Positions 5,288-6,386 of a DNA stretch of 6,386 nt are shown here, one piece after another. The notes under the pieces are model-generated. The model saw nothing but the letters and a program-made list of their open reading frames with translations, was not told the origin of the DNA and did not search any database. Every line of letters begins with the position of its first letter. Positions within the stretch are counted from its first letter, which is position 1. Location: positions 1-6,386 of the forward strand of contig CANRHA010000102.1 of assembly GCA_947630315.1 (NCBI GenBank), in the 5' to 3' direction. Source of the DNA: an uncultured Clostridia bacterium (GTDB taxonomy: Bacteria; Bacillota; Clostridia; Oscillospirales; Ruminococcaceae). The translations under genes were made by a program, and so were the position numbers.

Positions 5288-5365
5288 TTTAAATGCGGGC
5301 GGAATGTGCAATCCAGCAAAAGCGGGTGTGTCCATTTCCCCGCATTATTTGCTCAATTTAAATCC

Positions 5366-5380
5366 GTCACCGAAGGTGAC
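5366..5380. other. Perfect 6-bp hairpin GTCACC-GAA-GGTGAC
   Basis: GTCACC (5366-5371) and GGTGAC (5375-5380) pair around GAA. The hairpin is flanked by TTTAAA on both sides (5358-5363 and 5384-5389). Only three T's follow directly, so it is a poor terminator; it is more likely part of an intergenic repeat element. Confidence 0.5.
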
Positions 5381-5390
5381 ACCTTTAAAC

Positions 5391-5418
5391 TCTAACATCT
5401 AACATCTAATACCTATCT
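5391..5418. repeat. Degenerate 7-bp tandem array, CTAA type (second copy)
   Basis: Four contiguous heptamers: TCTAACA, TCTAACA, TCTAATA, CCTATCT. It follows the CAGA-type array by about 100 bases in the same order and orientation as the pair at 1410-1581. Confidence 0.6.
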
Positions 5419-5460
5419 TCTTGGTGGGCCGTTTCGGCCACTCCCGCAAAAGCGACACAG

Positions 5461-5489
5461 TTGATTTTCCTATAAAAATATGCTACAAT
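5461..5489 (+). promoter_or_regulatory. Sigma-A-type promoter of the potassium-channel gene
   Basis: TTGATT (5461-5466), a 17-base spacer and TACAAT (5484-5489), with a TG at the extended -10 position. The start point should lie near 5496, giving a leader of about 50 bases to the ATG at 5546. Confidence 0.75.
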
Positions 5490-5530
5490 AAAAATAGCCG
5501 CGGCCGGTGATGGCTTGCGGCTTAATTTTT

Positions 5531-5538
5531 AAAGGTGG
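5531..5538 (+). promoter_or_regulatory. Ribosome binding site that fixes the channel start
   Basis: AAAGGTGG lies seven bases before the ATG at 5546. The in-frame GTG at 5507 would add 13 residues but has no SD and lies only about 11 bases after the predicted transcription start. Confidence 0.75.
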
Positions 5539-5545
5539 CGAAAAT

Positions 5546-6289
5546 ATGAGAAAGAGAATTTATGAGGTGATATCGGCCTCAAACGGGCATGATACGCTCA
5601 GCAGCGTTTATGATTTTTTCATGATGGCGGTGATCGTCATAAGCCTGGTGCCGCTGATCTTCAAAAAAAGCTTCGCGGCGTTTGAAATAATCGACAAGAT
5701 CTGCGTCGCCGTTTTTATTCTGGATTACCTCCTAAGATGGGCGACGGCGGACTTTAAGTTCTCCGATCCGTCGGCGGTATCCTTCTTAAAATATCCCTTT
5801 TCGCCCATGGCGATAGTTGACCTTGTCTCTATCCTGCCCTCGCTGACAGTCTTAAACCGCGGCTTTAAAATACTCCGCATACTGAGAATGTTCCGCGCGC
5901 TGAGGGTTTTCCGCTCCTTCAAGCTTTTCAGATATTCAAAGAACGCGAGAATGATCGCGAACATCTTCAAAAAACAAAAAGAGCCGCTCGGGTGCGTGCT
6001 TTTGCTGGCTTTCGCCTACATACTGATCTCCGCGCTGATAGTTTTCAACGTCGAGCCGGACTCCTTCAACACATTTTTTGACGCGATCTACTGGGCTACC
6101 GTTTCGCTGACAACCATGGGCTACGGCGACATCTACCCCGTAACCGAGATCGGGCGGGTGGTTACAATGGTTTCCTCGATCTTCGGAATCGCGATAGTCG
6201 CCCTGCCCGCGGGCATCATCACCGCCGGGTACATGGACGAGCTCGGGAAGATAAGCAAATCCGCGAATGACGAGAGCGAAGAGGAGTGA
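5546..6289 (+). CDS. Voltage-gated potassium channel, six-helix type
   Basis: The 247-residue protein has the full Kv layout. S1 is at about residues 21-38, S2 at 45-65 and S3 at 86-103. S4 at 105-129 carries a basic residue at every third position (R105, K108, R111, R114, R117, R120, R123, K126, R129). S5 is at about 148-168, followed by the pore helix and a selectivity filter TTMGYGD (189-195). S6 (about 205-228) contains the ALPAGI hinge. Such channels form tetramers in the cytoplasmic membrane and pass K+ on depolarisation. The short acidic C-terminus (ESEEE) carries no RCK or cyclic-nucleotide domain, so it resembles the compact KvAP-like bacterial channels. It is transcribed alone from its own promoter; a link with the upstream toxin operon is not supported. 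Confidence 0.95.
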   Translation: MRKRIYEVISASNGHDTLSSVYDFFMMAVIVISLVPLIFKKSFAAFEIIDKICVAVFILDYLLRWATADFKFSDPSAVSFLKYPFSPMAIVDLVSILPSLTVLNRGFKILRILRMFRALRVFRSFKLFRYSKNARMIANIFKKQKEPLGCVLLLAFAYILISALIVFNVEPDSFNTFFDAIYWATVSLTTMGYGDIYPVTEIGRVVTMVSSIFGIAIVALPAGIITAGYMDELGKISKSANDESEEE

Positions 6290-6354
6290 GCAGGCTTTGG
6301 CGGCGCGGACGGCTTAAGGGCGAGTGCGTGTGCCGCGACCCCGGGCGAAGCCCC

Positions 6355-6379
6355 GCCCCGCGCACGGAGTGCGCGGGGC
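6355..6379. other. Very GC-rich perfect stem-loop near the window edge
   Basis: GCCCCGCGCAC (6355-6365) pairs perfectly with GTGCGCGGGGC (6369-6379) around a GGA loop, an 11-bp stem 66 bases past the channel stop codon. The sequence continues as CCGCGCG to the window end, so no T-tract can be seen. It may be the channel's terminator structure or part of a GC-rich intergenic repeat. Confidence 0.55.
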
Positions 6380-6386
6380 CCGCGCG

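Larger units (their letters stand above)
5239..5545. other. Intergenic region with paired 7-bp arrays, hairpins and the channel promoter
   Basis: No gene was found in these 307 bases. They hold a CAGA-type array (5253-5287), an 8-bp inverted repeat AATGCGGG/CCCGCATT (5292-5299 with 5339-5346), a tight hairpin (5366-5380), a CTAA-type array (5391-5418), a small GGCCG-TTT-CGGCC stem (5427-5439), the promoter of the potassium channel (5461-5489) and its SD. None of the hairpins is followed by a convincing T-tract, so where the upstream operon ends is unclear. Confidence 0.7.

Noticed and set aside
5292..5380. Terminator for the four-gene operon
   Set aside because: The inverted repeats at 5292-5346 and 5366-5380 lack a proper T-tract, and the first has a loop of about 39 bases; kept only as structural notes.
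5507..5545. Longer form of the potassium channel starting at GTG 5507
   Set aside because: No SD, start almost at the predicted transcription start, and a better ATG with AAAGGTGG lies at 5546.

Overview
The window looks like a chromosomal segment of a gut- or rumen-type Clostridia (Oscillospirales/Ruminococcaceae-like) bacterium. This is inferred from strong AGGAGG-type ribosome binding sites, GTG starts, sigma-A-type promoters with 17-bp spacers, a Nif11-type double-glycine leader peptide of the kind common in Clostridia, and moderate GC (by eye about 50-55% over most of the window, nearer 40% at the left end). No rRNA, tRNA, CRISPR array, transposase or relaxase was seen.

Left part, minus strand: the first 650 bases are the N-terminal part of a non-ribosomal peptide synthetase condensation domain that runs off the left edge. 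Its promoter lies at 721-749 and is flanked by an imperfect 33-bp inverted repeat with TGTACA cores. Next comes a GNAT acetyltransferase (906-1346) with its own promoter and SD and a hairpin terminator (830-860).

Middle non-coding block (1347-2025): two degenerate 7-bp tandem arrays, a consensus-quality plus-strand promoter (1698-1726), a GC-rich GGTC repeat with 7/28-bp periodicity, and a Rho-independent terminator (about 1962-1995) only 30 bases before the next start codon. The terminator sits between the promoter and the operon, so the operon is probably controlled by read-through of a long structured leader, or the leader is a separate small RNA.

Right-centre, plus strand: four tightly spaced genes (gaps of 12, 18 and 15 bases). 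They encode (i) a zinc-ribbon, PH-like multi-pass membrane protein, (ii) a soluble TraD/VirD4-type coupling ATPase with intact Walker motifs, (iii) a membrane-tethered or secreted barnase-family ribonuclease with the catalytic residues intact, and (iv) a 114-residue peptide with a Nif11-like double-glycine leader. There is no barstar, relaxase or other T4SS gene. A membrane protein, a coupling ATPase, a toxin RNase and a GG-leader peptide in one transcription unit is the most interesting feature here and may be an undescribed toxin-export or conflict system.

Right part: after another intergenic region with the same type of 7-bp arrays, a voltage-gated potassium channel (5546-6289) is transcribed from its own promoter. 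The window ends in a very GC-rich stem-loop region.
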